A stretch of 8,203 nt of DNA, from NCBI GenBank assembly GCA_964480735.1, contig CAYZQS010000113.1, positions 1 to 8,203 of the forward strand, in the 5' to 3' direction. Positions 6,290 to 8,203 of this stretch are shown in pieces. The stretch comes from UBA5972 sp964480735. Lineage in GTDB: Bacteria > Pseudomonadota > Alphaproteobacteria > Rhodobacterales > Rhodobacteraceae. The notes under the pieces were generated by a model. That model was not told the DNA's origin, searched no databases, and worked only from the letters and a program-made list of their open reading frames with translations. The position numbers were made by a program, and so were the translations under genes. How positions within the stretch are numbered: the first letter of the stretch is position 1; every line of letters begins with the position of its first letter.

Positions 6290-8050
6290 ATGACAAAACA
6301 GTCGGCGAAAACCCCGTCCTATCAGGTGTTGGCCCGCAAATACCGGCCGGAAACCTTCGCCGATCTGATCGGGCAGGACGCGATGGTGCGCACCCTGAAA
6401 AATGCGTTTGAAGCCGACCGGATTGCCCATGCCTTTGTTATGACCGGTGTGCGCGGGGTGGGCAAAACCACAACCGCACGGATCATCGCCAAGGGAATGA
6501 ACTGCATCGGTCCTGACGGCAAAGGCGGACCGACGGTTGCGCCTTGCGGAAAATGTGATCCCTGCGTGGCCATCGCCGAAGGCCGCCACGTAGACGTCAT
6601 GGAAATGGACGCGGCCAGCCGCACCGGTGTTGGCGACATCCGCGAAATCATCGAAAGCGTGCATTATTCCGCAACCTCTGCGCGGTTCAAAATCTATATC
6701 ATCGACGAAGTGCATATGCTGTCAACGCAGGCCTTCAACGCCCTGCTGAAAACCCTGGAAGAACCGCCCGAACACGTCAAATTCATCTTCGCCACCACCG
6801 AAATCCGCAAAATTCCGGTCACGGTGCTGTCCCGCTGCCAACGCTTTGATCTGCGCCGGATAGAACCCGAGGTGATGATCAAAAACCTGCGTAAAATTGC
6901 CGGGCTGGAAAAAGCGGACATTGCTGACGACGCGCTGGCCCTGATTACGCGGGCCGCCGAGGGCTCTGTACGCGACGCACAATCCCTGCTGGATCAGGCG
7001 ATTGCCCACGGGGCCGGAGAAACCACCGCCGATCAGGTGCGCGCCATGCTGGGGCTGGCCGATCGGGGCCGGGTTTTGGACCTGTTTGATCTGATCATGA
7101 AAGGCGACGCCGCTGCGGCACTGGCAGAGCTTTCGGGACAATACGCGGACGGCGCCGATCCAAATGCGGTGCTGCGCGATCTGGCGGAAATCACCCATTG
7201 GACCAGCGTCATCAAAATCACGCCCGAAGCTGCGGAAGACCCCACCGTTAACCCGGACGAACGCCTGCGGGGTGGCGAAATGGCCAAAGCCCTGCCCATG
7301 CGGGCCCTGTCGCGCATGTGGCAAATGCTGCTGGTCGCACTGGAAGAGGTGGCGCAGGCCCCCAACGCCATGATGGCGGCTGAAATGGCAGTGATCCGCC
7401 TGACCCATGTGGCTGAACTGCCCACACCCGAAGAACTGGTGCGAAAACTGGAAAACGCGCCAACACCGCCTGCGCCAGGGGGTGGTGGTGCGCCTGCGCC
7501 AACCGGTGGTGGTTCATCGCGGCGCGCTTCACTGACGCCCGCGCCCGGCACAACCACAGCACCAACCGGTGCCACCGCGCAACTGGCAGAGCCCGCACCA
7601 ACCGCGGCCCTTGCCCGCTATATGCAGTTTGAACAGGTGGTCGACCTGATCCGCGCCAACCGCGATATGAAACTGCTGGTCGAGGTCGAAGACAACCTGC
7701 GCCTTGCCAAATACACCCCGGGGCGCATCGAATTTGAGATGACGCCAAACGCCCCCAAAGACCTGGCCCCGCGCCTTGCCTCGCGCCTGCAAAGCTGGAC
7801 CGGCGTGCGTTGGGGCGTCAGCGTGGTATCGTCCGGCGGCGGCCAGACCATTGGCGAAGCGCGTCAGGAAGTCCGCAACGACCTGCACGCACAGGCGCTG
7901 GCGCATCCGATGGTAAAAGCGGTATTTGCCGCCTTTCCAAACGCCGAAATCCGAGACGTGAAAACCGATACAGAGGACAACACCGAAAACGTGGTGCCCA
8001 TTGATCCCGATGATGTGGATGACGACTGGGACCCGTTTGAACGCGATTAA
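6290..8050 (+). CDS. dnaX: DNA polymerase III clamp-loader subunit tau (DnaX)
   Basis: 586 residues from the chosen start. DnaX is the AAA+ motor of the clamp loader that opens and places the sliding clamp and links the polymerase to the helicase. Visible in order: conserved YQVLARKYRPETFADLIGQ (11-29), Walker A GVRGVGKT (53-60), a four-cysteine zinc module (C72, C86, C89, C92), Walker B IYIIDE (135-140), SRC arginine-finger motif (181-183) and sensor 2 SVRDA with Arg228. A collar domain extends to about 390. A Pro/Gly-rich linker (about 391-435) contains a duplicated 8-residue unit, and a C-terminal tau domain ends in an acidic tail (PDDVDDDWDPFERD). The frame opens earlier, at GTG 6248 and ATG 6257, but family similarity begins just after ATG 6290, so that start is preferred. 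None of the three has a good ribosome site. No A-rich frameshift site like that of E. coli dnaX is seen. ybaB follows after 16 bases. Confidence 0.95.
   Translation: MTKQSAKTPSYQVLARKYRPETFADLIGQDAMVRTLKNAFEADRIAHAFVMTGVRGVGKTTTARIIAKGMNCIGPDGKGGPTVAPCGKCDPCVAIAEGRHVDVMEMDAASRTGVGDIREIIESVHYSATSARFKIYIIDEVHMLSTQAFNALLKTLEEPPEHVKFIFATTEIRKIPVTVLSRCQRFDLRRIEPEVMIKNLRKIAGLEKADIADDALALITRAAEGSVRDAQSLLDQAIAHGAGETTADQVRAMLGLADRGRVLDLFDLIMKGDAAAALAELSGQYADGADPNAVLRDLAEITHWTSVIKITPEAAEDPTVNPDERLRGGEMAKALPMRALSRMWQMLLVALEEVAQAPNAMMAAEMAVIRLTHVAELPTPEELVRKLENAPTPPAPGGGGAPAPTGGGSSRRASLTPAPGTTTAPTGATAQLAEPAPTAALARYMQFEQVVDLIRANRDMKLLVEVEDNLRLAKYTPGRIEFEMTPNAPKDLAPRLASRLQSWTGVRWGVSVVSSGGGQTIGEARQEVRNDLHAQALAHPMVKAVFAAFPNAEIRDVKTDTEDNTENVVPIDPDDVDDDWDPFERD
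7466..7513 (+). repeat. two tandem 24-base units in the dnaX linker
   Basis: Units 7466-7489 and 7490-7513 match at 20 of 24 bases and are in the dnaX frame, encoding PPAPGGGG then APAPTGGG (residues 393-408). The simplest origin is an in-frame tandem duplication in a region under weak sequence constraint. It lies directly after the folded AAA+/collar domains. Confidence 0.85.
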
Positions 8051-8066
8051 CACAAAAGGAACGAAT

Positions 8067-8203
8067 ATGCTTAAAGGACTGGGCGGGCTTGGTGACATGG
8101 CGAAAGTCATGAAACAGGCGCAGGAAATGCAGGCCAAAATGGCCGACGTGCAAACAAATCTGGCCAAGATCAACGTGGTTGGTCAGGCCGGTGCCGATAT
8201 GGT
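8067..8203 (+). CDS. ybaB: YbaB/EbfC-family nucleoid-associated protein (5' part, cut by window edge)
   Basis: 45 codons are visible from ATG 8067 to the right edge. The family protein is about 105-115 residues, so more than half is missing. The start MLKGLGGLGDMAKVMKQAQEMQ followed by a helical stretch (AKMADVQTNLAKINVVGQAGA) is the characteristic N-terminal helix and beginning of the first strand of YbaB/EbfC proteins, small dimeric DNA-binding proteins that coat the nucleoid. AAAGGA (8055-8060) lies 6 bases before the ATG, a good ribosome site. It starts 16 bases after the dnaX stop on the same strand, the usual dnaX-ybaB-recR operon order; recR would be expected to the right. Assignment rests on the N-terminus and context. 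Confidence 0.92.
   Translation, partial: MLKGLGGLGDMAKVMKQAQEMQAKMADVQTNLAKINVVGQAGADM

Noticed and set aside
5769..6293. 174-codon plus-strand open frame across the nudC start, ffs and the dnaX leader
   Set aside because: It covers the antisense of nudC and the whole SRP RNA, has no recognisable domain, and is explained by chance in GC-biased DNA.
6880..6886. CAAAAAC in dnaX as a programmed -1 frameshift site
   Set aside because: In frame it reads C AAA AAC, which does not fit X XXY YYZ, lies inside the AAA+ domain, and would give a product too short to be gamma.
6722..7408. 228-codon minus-strand open frame inside dnaX
   Set aside because: Composition (many Gln, His, Phe) is typical of an antisense shadow and dnaX is unambiguous here.
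7478..7512. G-rich run in dnaX as a G-quadruplex
   Set aside because: The runs allow at most a two-layer quadruplex and are explained by Gly codons in the duplicated linker.

Overview
The window looks like a chromosomal housekeeping stretch of an alphaproteobacterium, most likely a Rhodobacterales (roseobacter-type) species. This is inferred from a membrane-anchored cytochrome c of the c_y/CycM type, an alphaproteobacterial-style prephenate dehydratase, YejA/YejB-type transporter genes, and an SRP RNA–dnaX–ybaB order. No database comparison was possible, so the taxon is an inference. I see no mobile element, CRISPR array, tRNA or rRNA.

Layout. The left part (1-2684) is on the minus strand: a YejA-family solute-binding protein (786-2684) followed 21 bases later by the YejB-type permease (764 down to the left edge, cut). 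Together they form the start of a peptide/muropeptide ABC importer operon whose remaining genes would lie to the left. Bases 2685-2877 hold the putative yejA promoter and a clear intrinsic terminator for the next gene. At 2878-3405 (minus) is a membrane-anchored class I cytochrome c, divergent from pheA (3535-4383, plus), the prephenate dehydratase of phenylalanine synthesis. pheA converges on a minus-strand pair: nudC (4992-5957), an NAD(H) pyrophosphatase, and a small SRPBCC-fold protein (4475-4945) downstream of it.

The right part is on the plus strand. Bases 6054-6148 are the small bacterial SRP RNA (ffs), with a well-placed sigma70-like promoter. It is followed by dnaX (clamp-loader tau subunit, probable start 6290, end 8050). 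The 5' end of a YbaB/EbfC nucleoid-associated protein gene begins at 8067 and is cut by the right edge. SRP RNA, dnaX and ybaB in this order (usually followed by recR) is a widely conserved bacterial neighbourhood.

The genes serve separate housekeeping roles: import, respiration, amino acid synthesis, nucleotide/NAD metabolism, protein targeting and replication. I do not see a previously undescribed system. The most useful second looks are the Gly-rich tandem duplication in the DnaX linker (a possible proteolytic-processing signal), a perfect inverted repeat across the -10 box of the SRP RNA promoter, an Asn in place of the usual last Gly of the NudC Nudix box, and the nudC–SRPBCC pairing.
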